Positions 9,850-20,573 of a DNA stretch of 64,000 nucleotides are shown here, piece by piece (positions within the stretch are counted from its first letter, which is position 1; each line of letters begins with the position of its first letter). The notes beneath the pieces are model-generated. The model was not told the origin of the DNA. It saw only the letters and a program-made list of their open reading frames with translations, and did not search any database. Position numbers and translations under genes: made by a program. This stretch comes from Rubellimicrobium aerolatum (GTDB lineage Bacteria; Pseudomonadota; Alphaproteobacteria; Rhodobacterales; Rhodobacteraceae): NCBI RefSeq assembly GCF_017872975.1, contig NZ_JAGGJP010000003.1:124001-188000 (forward strand), in the 5' to 3' direction.

Positions 9850-10743
9850 ATGGCCGAGAAACCCCTCCTGAAACGCGGCCTCGGACGGGGTCTCTCGGCG
9901 CTGATGGCCGACCTCGGCACCGACCTCGCCAAGGAGGCCGCGCCCGCTGCGCCTCCACCGCGCAGCCCCGAGCGGCTCATGCCCGTCGAATCGCTGCGCC
10001 CCAACCCCGACCAGCCCCGCCGCACCTTCGAGCCCGCCGCGCTGGAGGAGCTGGCCGCCTCGCTCCGAACCAAGGGCGTGATCCAGCCGCTGATCGTCCG
10101 TCCCGACCCGCACGAGCCCTCGGCTTGGCAGATCGTCGCCGGCGAGCGGCGCTGGCGCGCGGCCCAGAAGGCGGGCCTGTCGGAGGTTCCGGTGATCGTC
10201 CGCAACTACGACGATGCCGAGCTGCTGGAAATCGCGATCATCGAGAACATCCAGCGCGACGACCTCAACCCCATCGACGAGGGCGCGGCCTACCGCAGCC
10301 TGATCGACCGCTTCGGCCACAGCCAGGAGCAGGTCGCCACCGCCCTCGGCAAGAGCCGCAGCCACGTCGCCAACCAGATGCGCCTCCTGGGCCTTCCCGC
10401 CGAGGTGCAGCGCATGGTCGCCGATCGCACCATCTCCGCCGGCCACGCCCGCCCGCTCATCGGCCATCCCCGCGCCCTCGACCTCGCCCGCCGCATCGCC
10501 GAGCGTGGCCTCTCGGCCCGCGACGCCGAGCGCCTCGCCAAGACCGCCCAAGCCGAGAAGCAGAAGCGCGAAAGGACCGAAAAGGACGCCGACACCCGCG
10601 CCATCGAGGGCGAGCTGTCGGCGGCGCTCAAGATGGGCGTCCGCATCGACCACGGTGCCGCCGGCGAGGGCGGGCGCGTGACGATCACCTACAGGAACCT
10701 CGACCAGCTCGACGACCTGCTGCGGCGGCTCTCGGGCGGCTGA
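9850..10743 (+). CDS. parB: chromosome partitioning protein ParB (CTPase, parS-binding)
   Basis: Binds parS and spreads as a CTP-dependent clamp. The 297-residue protein starts with a short basic tail (KRGLGRGLSALMADL) that stimulates ParA in relatives. The CTP-binding domain has GERRWRA at residues 98-104 and ENIQRDDLNPIDEG. The helix-turn-helix region is HSQEQVATALGKSRSHVANQMRLLGLP (about 154-180). A C-terminal dimerisation segment ends in LDQLDDLLRRLSGG. Two parS palindromes in this window (6573-6588 and 55578-55597) are its likely targets. Confidence 0.96.
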   Translation: MAEKPLLKRGLGRGLSALMADLGTDLAKEAAPAAPPPRSPERLMPVESLRPNPDQPRRTFEPAALEELAASLRTKGVIQPLIVRPDPHEPSAWQIVAGERRWRAAQKAGLSEVPVIVRNYDDAELLEIAIIENIQRDDLNPIDEGAAYRSLIDRFGHSQEQVATALGKSRSHVANQMRLLGLPAEVQRMVADRTISAGHARPLIGHPRALDLARRIAERGLSARDAERLAKTAQAEKQKRERTEKDADTRAIEGELSAALKMGVRIDHGAAGEGGRVTITYRNLDQLDDLLRRLSGG

Positions 10744-10751
10744 GGTCGAAT

Positions 10752-10807
10752 GGGGCTCTGCCCCCGTCTCCTTCGGAGACTCCCCCGGGATATTTGGAGC
10801 CAAAGAA
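10752..10807 (+). repeat. family A dispersed repeat, copy 1 (after parB)
   Basis: It starts nine bases after the parB stop. It has three parts: a small GGGGC/GCCCC hairpin, a second hairpin GTCTCC-TTC-GGAGAC, and the conserved core whose key strings are CCCGGGATATTTGG and AGCCAAAGAA (10784-10807). Related copies lie at 15331-15390, 22871-22930, 23363-23416 (inverted), 33832-33875 and, degenerate, 55821-55847. The double hairpin after a stop codon suggests an RNA 3'-end element. No name is assigned. Confidence 0.85.
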
Positions 10808-10822
10808 AGGCCAGTTCGGTAG

Positions 10823-10988
10823 AGCGGGTTTCAGCCCGCTTTCCTGCCGCTCCGCAACGGCGCGAACCTTCTCAAGTCGGAGACCGTCATCCCGTCGGAT
10901 GAAGTTCCACCCCACCATAGCTCCCGCGCATAGGGTGCGCTTCAGCGCACCAAATGAGGCCTCCGGAACGTGGTGCGCTGAAGCGCAC
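10823..10988. repeat. family B REP-like palindrome cluster, parB-hemW gap
   Basis: Three short palindromes of one type are present: 10823-10840 (AGCGGG...CCCGCT), 10934-10951 (GGTGCGCT-TC-AGCGCACC) and 10973-10988 (GTGCGCT-GA-AGCGCAC). The last two are inverted copies of each other over about 20 bases, including flanking TAG-G-GTGCGC context. Together they resemble REP/BIME elements. The same stem type, with TTCA or TGAA at the centre, recurs at 15421-15528. Confidence 0.75.
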
Positions 10989-11026
10989 TCTACGGACGCG
11001 GATAGGACGAGCTGCGTCCGAATTCC

Positions 11027-12208
11027 CTACGCCAGCAGGTCCCGCAGCACCGCATTGAGCACAGGCCGCCCAGAAGCGGTTGTCCGCAGCCGCCCGTCCT
11101 CGACCACCACCAGCCTCATCCCCGCCAAAGCCTTCGCACGCTGCCCGAGGTCGGGCAGCGCCCACAGCCGCGCCAACTCCACGCCCTCGGCCAACCGCAG
11201 CCCCATCATCAGCCGCTCCTCGGCGGCCTCGACCTCGGTCAGCCACTCCCGCCCGCTCTCGCCCGAGCCCTCCCCCTCGACCCGCGCAAGCCAGAGCCCC
11301 GGCGCCCGCTCCGTCTCGATCCCCGTCCGCGCGCCGCCCAAGGTCAGCCGTCCATGCGCCCCCGGCCCGACGCCGACCCAATCGCCGCCCCGCCAGTAGA
11401 CGAGGTTGTGCCGGCTCTCCTGCCCCGGCGCGGCGTGGTTCGACACCTCGTAGGCCGGCAGCCCCGCCGCCTCGGTCAGCCGCTGCGTCACGTCCCACAG
11501 GTCCGCCGCCCGGTCCTCGTCCGGCAGGTCGCGCAGCTTCCCGGCCGCGAAGCGGTCTCCGAAGGCCGTCCCCTCCTCGATGGTGAGCTGGTAGAGCGAC
11601 AGGTGGCCCGCTGCGAGGCGCAGCGCAGCGCCAAGCTCCGCCTCCCAAGCCTCCGGCGTCTGTCCTTGCCGGGCATAGATCAGGTCCAGGCTCACCCTCT
11701 CGAACGTGTCCCGCGCGATCCCGAAAGCCGCGACCGCCTCCTCGGCCGAATGCATCCGCCCCAGCGCCCGCAGGTCGCGGTCGTCCAGCGCCTGCACCCC
11801 CAGCGACAGCCGGTTCACGCCCGCGTCCCGATAGCCCCGGAACCGCCCCGCCTCGACCGAGGTCGGGTTGGCCTCCATGGTGATCTCGATGTCGTTCGCG
11901 AATCCCCAGGCCGCCCGCGCCGCGCCGATCACCGCCGCGACCGTCTCGGGCTCCATCAGCGACGGCGTCCCTCCGCCCAGGAAGATCGACCGCAGCACCC
12001 GCCCCGGCACCTCCGTCGCGGCCCGCGCGATCTCCGCCTCGTAGGCCCGCGCCCAGCGCCCCTGGTCGATGCGTTGCGCCACGTGCGAGTTGAAGTCGCA
12101 ATAAGGGCACTTGGCCGCGCAGAAGGGCCAGTGGACGTAGAGCGCGAAGCCCCCGGCCTCCCAATCCTCCCGCCGGACCTCGGCGACCGGGCGCGTCCCG
12201 TCAGCCAA
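11027..12208 (-). CDS. hemW: haem chaperone HemW (radical SAM family, formerly coproporphyrinogen III oxidase-like)
   Basis: HemW proteins are radical-SAM relatives of HemN thought to deliver haem rather than oxidise coproporphyrinogen. The 393-residue protein has YVHWPFCAAKCPYCDFNSH with the cluster cysteines C30, C34 and C37, then FLGGGTPSLM, SLGVQALDDRDLRALGRMHSAEEA and a C-terminal winged-helix-like part. The residues between the cysteines fit HemW better than HemN. The only plausible start is a TTG at 12206-12208 that overlaps the end of rdgB by eight bases. It is the third gene of a rph-rdgB-hemW operon. Confidence 0.9.
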   Translation of the reverse strand: MADGTRPVAEVRREDWEAGGFALYVHWPFCAAKCPYCDFNSHVAQRIDQGRWARAYEAEIARAATEVPGRVLRSIFLGGGTPSLMEPETVAAVIGAARAAWGFANDIEITMEANPTSVEAGRFRGYRDAGVNRLSLGVQALDDRDLRALGRMHSAEEAVAAFGIARDTFERVSLDLIYARQGQTPEAWEAELGAALRLAAGHLSLYQLTIEEGTAFGDRFAAGKLRDLPDEDRAADLWDVTQRLTEAAGLPAYEVSNHAAPGQESRHNLVYWRGGDWVGVGPGAHGRLTLGGARTGIETERAPGLWLARVEGEGSGESGREWLTEVEAAEERLMMGLRLAEGVELARLWALPDLGQRAKALAGMRLVVVEDGRLRTTASGRPVLNAVLRDLLA

Positions 12209-12809
12209 GGCAGGCCGCCTCGAAGGCGCGGATCGACCGGCCCCGGTGGCTGAGCGCGTTCTTCTCGTCGTGGGTCATCTCGGCAAAGGTCCTCGTCTCG
12301 CCCTCGGGCACGAAGATGGGGTCGTAGCCGTGCCCCATCACCCCGCGCGGCGGCCAGATCACGCGACCGTTCACCTCGCCACGGAACGACTCCTCGTGCC
12401 CGTCCGGCCAGGCCAACACCAGCACGCTGACGAACCGCGCCCGCCAGGGCTCCTCGGCCCCCGCCGCGACCAGCGCCCCGTGGGTCCGCGTCATGGCCCG
12501 CAGGAAGTCCCGCCCCCCCGGTCCCTCCGCCCAGTCCGCCGTCCGCACCCCCGGAGCGCCGCCCAGCGCCTCGACCTCAATGCCGCTGTCGTCCGCCAGC
12601 GCCGGCAGCCCCAGCGCCTTCGCCGCCGCATGGGCCTTGATCCGGGCGTTGCCGAGGAAGCTGTCCTCCGTCTCCTCCGGCTCGGGCAAGGCGTGATCCT
12701 TCAAGGACGTGATCGCGATGCCGCGCGGCGCCAGCAGCTCGCGCATCTCCTCGAGCTTGCCCGCGTTTCCCGTCGCCACCACCAGCGAGGGCTCCGTCAG
12801 CCGCCGCAT
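12201..12809 (-). CDS. rdgB: RdgB/HAM1 non-canonical purine NTP pyrophosphatase
   Basis: Removes dITP, ITP and XTP from the nucleotide pool to prevent mutagenic incorporation. The 202-residue protein has the substrate loop VVATGNAGKLEEM near the N-terminus, the catalytic ALADDSGIEVEALGGAPGVRTADWA, and a C-terminal SHRGRSIRAF. Length is typical. Its ATG overlaps the rph stop by one base (TGATG), a very common rph-rdgB pairing, and its end overlaps the hemW start. Confidence 0.95.
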   Translation of the reverse strand: MRRLTEPSLVVATGNAGKLEEMRELLAPRGIAITSLKDHALPEPEETEDSFLGNARIKAHAAAKALGLPALADDSGIEVEALGGAPGVRTADWAEGPGGRDFLRAMTRTHGALVAAGAEEPWRARFVSVLVLAWPDGHEESFRGEVNGRVIWPPRGVMGHGYDPIFVPEGETRTFAEMTHDEKNALSHRGRSIRAFEAACLG

Positions 12810-13513
12810 CACGCCACCGCCGCCATCTGCGCCTGCGCCAAGAGCCCGTTCCCCAGCCCCGCGAGGTCCAGCAGCACCGCCATCTGCTCGCGCGAGAAGG
12901 TCGCGCCCTCGGCGCTCATCTGCACCTCGATCAGCCGCTCGCCCGTCATCACGACGTTGGCGTCCACGCCCGCCTCGCTGTCCTCGGGATAGTCGAGATC
13001 CAGCACCGGCTGGCCCGCGTACATCCCCACCGAGATCGCCGAGACCGGCGCGGCCAGCGGGTCGCGCTGGATCGCCCCAGCCTTCAGCAGCTTGTTCACC
13101 GCCAGCCGCAGCGCCACCCAGCCCCCGGTGATCGCCGCGCAGCGCGTGCCGCCGTCGGCCTGGATCACGTCGCAGTCCACGGTGATCTGCCGCTCGCCCA
13201 GCGCCACGAGGTCGCACCCGGCCCGCAGGGACCGCCCGATCAGCCGCTGGATCTCCTGCGTCCGGCCCGAGGCGCCGTCGCGCTCGCGCCGCGTCCGCGT
13301 GTTGGTGGCGCGCGGCAGCATCCCGTATTCGGCCGTCACCCAGCCCTTGCCGGTGTTCTTGAGGAAGGGCGGCACCCGCTCCTCCAGCGAGGCGGTGCAG
13401 AGAACGTGCGTGTGCCCCACACGGATCAGGCAGGACCCCTCGGCGTGGCGGCTGAAGTTGGGCTCGATGGAGAGGGCACGCAGGGCGTCGGTGGCTCGGC
13501 CGGAGGGGCGCAT
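12809..13513 (-). CDS. rph: ribonuclease PH
   Basis: Phosphate-dependent 3'-5' exoribonuclease that trims tRNA precursors and rRNA. The 234-residue protein opens [39 protein letters not shown]. It contains [23 protein letters not shown] (phosphate and RNA contacts) and QTEIQR-like [15 protein letters not shown], followed by [22 protein letters not shown]. All are typical and the length matches (about 238). It is divergent from hrcA across a 172-base gap. Confidence 0.96.
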   Translation of the reverse strand: MRPSGRATDALRALSIEPNFSRHAEGSCLIRVGHTHVLCTASLEERVPPFLKNTGKGWVTAEYGMLPRATNTRTRRERDGASGRTQEIQRLIGRSLRAGCDLVALGERQITVDCDVIQADGGTRCAAITGGWVALRLAVNKLLKAGAIQRDPLAAPVSAISVGMYAGQPVLDLDYPEDSEAGVDANVVMTGERLIEVQMSAEGATFSREQMAVLLDLAGLGNGLLAQAQMAAVA

Positions 13514-13629
13514 GGGAACTCCTGTGGGATGGGATCGGGCCGGTCCCTACAGGAGGCACGGCCCGAGGCCAACCCGGGCGCCGCCTTGTCGCCCTGTCCC
13601 CGCGCCCGCCGCCGCGTGCCCGCGTCCGG

Positions 13630-13658
13630 TTGACGCCCCGGCCGGGGTTGCTTACATA
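13630..13658 (+). promoter_or_regulatory. sigma-70-type promoter for hrcA-grpE
   Basis: TTGACG at 13630-13635 and TACATA at 13653-13658 are separated by 17 bases, 27 bases upstream of the hrcA ATG. Both boxes are close to consensus and stand out in otherwise very GC-rich sequence. No CIRCE-type inverted repeat (GCACTC/GAGTGC) is visible near it. Confidence 0.7.
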
Positions 13659-13685
13659 CGGCCGCCCCGGACTCCGCAGAGGCCC

Positions 13686-14768
13686 ATGCCCGACCGCTCG
13701 CCCGCCATCGAGGAGATGAACGACCGCTCGCGCGAGGTCTTCCGCCGCGTGGTCGAGGCCTATCTGGAATCCGGTCAGCCCGTCGGCTCGCGCAGCCTGA
13801 CCCGCACGCTCTCCGAGCAGGTCAGCGCCGCCACCATCCGCAACGTCATGCAGGACCTGGAGGAGATGGGTCTCCTCGGCCACCCGCACGTCTCGGCGGG
13901 CCGCGTGCCCACCCAGGCGGGCCTGCGCCTCTTCGTGGACGGCCTCCTGGAGGTCGGCCCCATGACCGGCGAGGACCGCGAGCGGCTGGAATCCACCGTT
14001 GCCGGCCCCCCCGCCCGGCGCGGCGCCGACGTGACCGACGCGCTCGACCGCGTGGGCGCGGCGCTCTCGGGCCTGACGCGGGGCGCCTCGCTCGTCCTTG
14101 CGCCCAAGCGCGACGGCGCGCCCATCCGGCACGTGGAGTTCGTCTCGCTCGGGCCCGACCGCGCCCTCGTGGTCCTCGTCTTCGCCGACGGCCACGTGGA
14201 GAACCGCGTCTTCGCGCCGCCGCCCGGCCAGACCCCCTCCTCGCTGCGCGAGGCCGCCAACTTCGTCAACGCGCTGGCCGAGGGCCGCACGCTCTCCGAG
14301 CTCCACGCCGCCATCGCCCGCGAGATGGAGACGCGGCGGCAGGAGCTCGACGCCCTCGCCCAGGCGATGGTGCAAAGCGGCTTCGCCACCTGGGCCAGCG
14401 AGGACCACGGCGCGCCCGAGCGTCTGATCGTGCGGGGGGCCGGCAACCTCCTCGACAGCCCCGAGGCGCAGGCCGACCTCGACCGCGTCCGCTCCCTCAT
14501 GGACGACCTCGAACGCAAGAGCGACATCGCCAGCTTCCTCGAGCTGGCCCAGGGCGCCGAGGGCGTCCGCGTCTTCATCGGGAGCGAGAACAAGCTCTTC
14601 TCGCTCTCCGGTTCCTCCCTCGTGGTGTCGCCCTACATGAACGCCGACCGGACGATCGTCGGCGCCATCGGCGTCATCGGCCCCACGCGGCTCAACTACG
14701 GGCGCATCGTCCCCATCGTGGACTACACGGCGCAGCTCGTGGGCCGCCTCCTCTCCGAACGTTCCTGA
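13686..14768 (+). CDS. hrcA: heat-inducible transcription repressor HrcA
   Basis: Repressor of heat-shock genes that binds CIRCE operators and is stabilised by GroEL. The 360-residue protein begins MPDRSPAIEEMNDRSREVFRRVVEAYLESGQPVGSRSL. It has the winged-helix segment SAATIRNVMQDLEEMGLLGHPHVSAGRVPT and a C-terminal GAF-like part (VFIGSENKLFSLSGSSLVVSPYMN). The ATG at 13686 was chosen because residues before it are not conserved and the promoter lies just upstream. grpE follows after 10 bases. No CIRCE copy is visible in this window, so its targets are probably elsewhere (groESL). Confidence 0.93.
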   Translation: MPDRSPAIEEMNDRSREVFRRVVEAYLESGQPVGSRSLTRTLSEQVSAATIRNVMQDLEEMGLLGHPHVSAGRVPTQAGLRLFVDGLLEVGPMTGEDRERLESTVAGPPARRGADVTDALDRVGAALSGLTRGASLVLAPKRDGAPIRHVEFVSLGPDRALVVLVFADGHVENRVFAPPPGQTPSSLREAANFVNALAEGRTLSELHAAIAREMETRRQELDALAQAMVQSGFATWASEDHGAPERLIVRGAGNLLDSPEAQADLDRVRSLMDDLERKSDIASFLELAQGAEGVRVFIGSENKLFSLSGSSLVVSPYMNADRTIVGAIGVIGPTRLNYGRIVPIVDYTAQLVGRLLSERS

Positions 14769-14778
14769 AGGGTTTCCC

Positions 14779-15330
14779 ATGTCCGACCAAACCGAACCGA
14801 TGTCCCTGGACGAGCTCGCCGCCGAGGCGGACGCGGAGGAAAGGGCGCAGGCCGACCTGCTGGCCGAGCTCGACGCCCTGAGGGCCGAGCGGGACGAGCT
14901 GAAGGACCGCGTCCTGCGCCAGCTCGCCGAAACCGAGAACATGAGGAAGCGCGCCGAGCGCGACCGCAAGGAGGCCGAGCAGTACGGCGGCTCCAAGCTC
15001 GCCCGCGACGTGCTGCCGGTCTACGACAACCTGCGCCGCGCGCTGGACGCCGTGACCGAGGAGCAGCGCGCCCAGAACGCCGCCCTCCTCGAAGGGATCG
15101 ACCTGACCATGCGCGAGATCGTCAGCGTCTTTTCCAAGCACGGCCTCAGGGTCATCGCGCCCCAGGTCGGCGACCGCTTCGACCCCGCCATCCACGAGGC
15201 GATGTTCGAGGCGCCCCTCCCCGGCACCAAGGCAGGCGACATCATCCAGGTCGCGACCGAGGGCTTCATGCTCCATGACCGCCTGCTGCGCCCGGCGCAG
15301 GTGGGCGTGTCCTCGATGCCGGCGTCGTAA
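14779..15330 (+). CDS. grpE: nucleotide exchange factor GrpE (DnaK co-chaperone)
   Basis: Releases ADP from DnaK. The 183-residue protein has an acidic N-terminal tail and a long coiled coil (about residues 20-75, ADLLAELDALRAERDELKDRVLRQ). The hallmark ENMRKRAERDRKEAEQYG follows, then the C-terminal beta domain FDPAIHEAMFEAPLPGTKAGDIIQVATEGFMLHDRLLRPAQVGVS. All are diagnostic. Its partners dnaK and dnaJ are 43 kb away in this window. A family A repeat begins directly after the stop codon. Confidence 0.95.
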   Translation: MSDQTEPMSLDELAAEADAEERAQADLLAELDALRAERDELKDRVLRQLAETENMRKRAERDRKEAEQYGGSKLARDVLPVYDNLRRALDAVTEEQRAQNAALLEGIDLTMREIVSVFSKHGLRVIAPQVGDRFDPAIHEAMFEAPLPGTKAGDIIQVATEGFMLHDRLLRPAQVGVSSMPAS

Positions 15331-15390
15331 GGGGGGCTCCGCCCCCCGCGCGTTCCGCGCTCCCCCCGGGATATTTGGAGCCAAAGAAGG
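15331..15390 (+). repeat. family A dispersed repeat, copy 2 (after grpE)
   Basis: It begins at the base after the grpE stop. It has a 7-bp hairpin GGGGGGC-TCC-GCCCCCC, then GCGCG-TTC-CGCGC, then the core with CCCGGGATATTTGG and AGCCAAAGAAGG. It differs from copy 3 (22871-22930) at only two of 60 positions by eye. The first hairpin could serve as a terminator-like stem for hrcA-grpE although no T-run follows. Confidence 0.88.
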
Positions 15391-15420
15391 GCAGGAGCGC
15401 CGGAGAGGCGGTGATCGTGG

Positions 15421-15528
15421 GGCGGGCTTCAGCCCGCCAGCGACGGCAAGGCCGGGGGCGCTCCAGATGGTCAGGGCGGGCTGAAGCCCGCCCTACGGCC
15501 TTGCCTTCGTAGGGTGGGGTTCACCCCA
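15421..15528. repeat. family B REP-like palindrome cluster, grpE-mutS gap
   Basis: Three palindromes occur here: 15421-15438 (GGCGGGCT-TC-AGCCCGCC), 15474-15493 (GGGCGGGCT-GA-AGCCCGCCC) and 15515-15528 (TGGGGT-TC-ACCCCA, preceded by GTAGGG). The first two are inverted relative to each other. The set mirrors the cluster at 10823-10988 and again follows a family A copy. Confidence 0.78.
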
Positions 15529-15551
15529 GCACGGCCCCGCCGCCGGACGCC

Positions 15552-18179
15552 TCACCCTTCCCCCAGCAGCCCCTTCAGCTCGTAGACCAGCGCCAGCGCC
15601 TCGCGCGGGGACAGGTCGTCCGCCCGCACCGCGCGCAGCCGCTCCTCCACCGCCGAGGGCTCGCGTGCGGGTTCGGCCTCCACTCCCCGCGCGAAGAGAG
15701 GCAGCTCCTCCTCCAGCGTCCGCGGCCCGCCCTCGCGCGCCCGCGCCTCCAGCCCCCGCAGCACCGCCCGTGCCCGTGCCACCACCTTCGGCGGCAGCCC
15801 GGCCAGCTTGGCCACCTGCACCCCGTAGCTCCGATCCGCCGCCCCCTCGCGGACCTCGTGGAGGAACACCACCTCCCCCTCCCAGTCCGCCACCGCCACA
15901 TGGGCGTTCCCCGCGCCCGGCAGGGACGCGGCCAGCGTCGCCAGCTCGTGGTAGTGCGTGGCAAAGATCGCCCGACAGCGGTTCACGCCCTCCAGATGCT
16001 CCAGCACCGCCCAGGCGATCGACAGCCCGTCCCAGGTCGCCGTGCCCCGCCCGATCTCGTCCAGCAGGACCAGCGACCGGTCGTCCGCTTGGGTAAGGAT
16101 CGCCGCCGTCTCGACCATCTCGACCATGAAGGTGGACCGCCCGCGCGCGAGGTCGTCCGAGGCCCCCACACGGCTGAACAGCCGGCTCACCAGCCCCATC
16201 TCCAGCCTCTGCGCCGGCACATAGCTCCCCGCCTGCGCCAGCACCGCCAGCAGCGCCGCCTGCCGCAGGTAGGTGCTCTTCCCCCCCATGTTCGGCCCCG
16301 TGAGCAGCCGCACCGGCCGTTCCGACAGGTCGCAGTCGTTGGCGACGAAGGCCTTCCCCTCGCGCCGCAGCGCCGCCTCCACCACCGGATGCCGCCCGCC
16401 CGTCACCCGGAACGCGCGGCTCCCGTCCAGCACCGGCCGCGTCCACCCCTCCGCCAGTGCCAGGTCCGCCAGCGCCGCCGCCACGTCCACCTCGGCCAGG
16501 GCCGCCGCCACCCGCGCCAGCCCCTCCGCCTCGGCCAGCACCGCCCCCCGCAACTCCCCGAAGATGCGCCGCTCGATCGCCAGCGCCTCGCCGGCGGCGT
16601 TCAGGAGCCGCGCCTCCGTCTCGCTCAGGGCTTGCGTGGCAAAGCGCACCGCCGATCCCGTCGTCTGCCGATGGTGGAACACCGCATCGAAGGGCGGCCG
16701 CTTCAGCTTCTCCGCCTGTGCCGCCGTCACCTCCACCACGTAGCCCAGCGTCCCGTTGTGCCGGATCTTCAGCGAGCCCACCCCCGTCTCGGCCGCATAC
16801 TCCGCCTGCATCGCGGCGATCACCGCCCGCCCCTCGTCCCGCAGCCGTCGCGCCTCGTCGAGGTCGCCCGCGAACCCTGCCGCCACGAAGCCCCCGTCCC
16901 GCGCCAGCGTCGGCGGCGCGGCGACCAGCGCCTCGTCCAGAAGCCCGGCCAGCCCCTCCGGCCCCACCAGCCCCGCCCCGGCCAGAACCCCGGGCAGCGC
17001 CTCCGGCCCCAGCAGCCCCGCCACCCGCTCCGCCGCCCGCAGCGCGTCGCGCAAGGCCCCGAGGTCGCGCGGCCCGCCCCGGTCCAGCGCCAGCCGCGAC
17101 AGCGCCCGGTCCATGTCCGGCGCCCCCCGCAGCGCCTCGCGCACCTCCCGCGTCAGCGAGGGCCGCTCCACCAGCGCCTCGACCGCATCGACCCGCCCGG
17201 CGATCACCTCCAGCCGTCGCGACGGCGCCGCGATCCGCGCCTCCAGCAGCCGCGCGCCCCCCGCCGTCACCGTCCGGTCGATGCAGCCCAGAAGCGACCC
17301 CGCCCGCCCGCCGCCTAAGGCCCGCGTCAGCTCCAGCGAGGCGCGGGTGGCCGCGTCGATCTCCACCACCTCGCCCTCGCCCTCGCGCACGGGCGGGCTC
17401 AGATGCGGCCGAGCCCCCTTCTGCGTGAGGTCGAGGTAGTCCAGCAGCGCCGCCATCGCCGCCACCTCGGGCCGCCCGAACGCCCCCCAGCCGTCCAGCG
17501 TCGCCACCCCGAACCAGCCCTGCACCCGCCGCGCGCCCCCGTCGAAGGCCGCGCGCGGCAAGGGCGTCATCGGCACCCCCGCCTCCCGCGCGAGCCCACC
17601 GACCTCCCGCTCCAGCTCATCGCAGACCAGCAGCTCGCGAGGGGCCAGACGTGCAAGTTCCGCCCCCAAGCCGCTGATCCCGCAGGGCTTCACCCCGAAC
17701 GCGCCCGTGGAGATGTCGGCCCAGGCCAGCGCCCCCTCCCCTCCCCTTCCGCCCCAGGCGCACAGGAAGTTCGCCCGCCGCGCCTCCAGCAGCGCCTCCT
17801 CGGTCAGCGTCCCGGGCGTCACCAGCCGCACCACGTCGCGCTTCACGACCGACTTCGACCCGCGCTTCTTCGCCTCCGCCGGGTCCTCCAGCTGCTCGGC
17901 CACCGCGACCCGGAACCCCTTGCGGATCAGTTGCAGAAGATAGCTGTCCGCCGTCGCCACCGGCACGCCGCACATCGGGATGTCGCGCCCCAGATGCTGC
18001 CCCCGCTTGGTCAGCGCGATGTCCAGCGCGGCGGCGGCGGCCTCCGCGTCCTCGAAGAACATCTCGTAGAAGTCGCCCATCCGGTAGAACAGGAGAGCGT
18101 CCGGATGCCGCCCCTTGATCTCCAGGAACTGCGCCATCATCGGCGTCGCGGCACCCGTCTCCAGTCCCGTCCCGTCCAT
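15552..18179 (-). CDS. mutS: DNA mismatch repair protein MutS
   Basis: Recognises mismatches and, with MutL, starts repair. The 875-residue protein has the mismatch-binding domain with GRHPDALLFYRMGDFYEMFFEDA (the Phe-x-Glu wedge). The lever and clamp domains follow, then the ATPase: TGPNMGGKSTYLRQ (Walker A), SRLFSRVGASDDLARGRSTFMVEM, LVLLDEIGRGT (Walker B) and FATHYHEL. I chose the ATG at 18177-18179 with a G-rich ribosome site; an internal MMAQFLEIK start 13 codons later is possible. The gene reads away from maeB, a 129-base divergent gap. Confidence 0.97.
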   Translation of the reverse strand: MDGTGLETGAATPMMAQFLEIKGRHPDALLFYRMGDFYEMFFEDAEAAAAALDIALTKRGQHLGRDIPMCGVPVATADSYLLQLIRKGFRVAVAEQLEDPAEAKKRGSKSVVKRDVVRLVTPGTLTEEALLEARRANFLCAWGGRGGEGALAWADISTGAFGVKPCGISGLGAELARLAPRELLVCDELEREVGGLAREAGVPMTPLPRAAFDGGARRVQGWFGVATLDGWGAFGRPEVAAMAALLDYLDLTQKGARPHLSPPVREGEGEVVEIDAATRASLELTRALGGGRAGSLLGCIDRTVTAGGARLLEARIAAPSRRLEVIAGRVDAVEALVERPSLTREVREALRGAPDMDRALSRLALDRGGPRDLGALRDALRAAERVAGLLGPEALPGVLAGAGLVGPEGLAGLLDEALVAAPPTLARDGGFVAAGFAGDLDEARRLRDEGRAVIAAMQAEYAAETGVGSLKIRHNGTLGYVVEVTAAQAEKLKRPPFDAVFHHRQTTGSAVRFATQALSETEARLLNAAGEALAIERRIFGELRGAVLAEAEGLARVAAALAEVDVAAALADLALAEGWTRPVLDGSRAFRVTGGRHPVVEAALRREGKAFVANDCDLSERPVRLLTGPNMGGKSTYLRQAALLAVLAQAGSYVPAQRLEMGLVSRLFSRVGASDDLARGRSTFMVEMVETAAILTQADDRSLVLLDEIGRGTATWDGLSIAWAVLEHLEGVNRCRAIFATHYHELATLAASLPGAGNAHVAVADWEGEVVFLHEVREGAADRSYGVQVAKLAGLPPKVVARARAVLRGLEARAREGGPRTLEEELPLFARGVEAEPAREPSAVEERLRAVRADDLSPREALALVYELKGLLGEG

Positions 18180-18308
18180 GCCCTGCCCCCCGGTGAACCG
18201 CGTCCCGCAGGCTAGGCCCTCGCGCGCCCTCGGGCCAGCCCCCGCGCCTCCGGGTTGCGGCCGACGTGGCCGTCGCGCAATCTCCTCCGCAACAGGGGGG
18301 AACCGACC

Positions 18309-20569
<2,261 letters not shown>

Positions 20570-20573
<4 letters not shown>

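Noticed and set aside
10887-12164. 425-residue minus-strand frame over hemW
   Set aside because: Gly/Arg/Ala-rich frame-shifted shadow of hemW running into the repeat cluster.
12201-14996. Long minus-strand frame extending rdgB across rph, hrcA and grpE
   Set aside because: Only 12201-12809 encodes RdgB; the remainder is antisense to well-supported genes.
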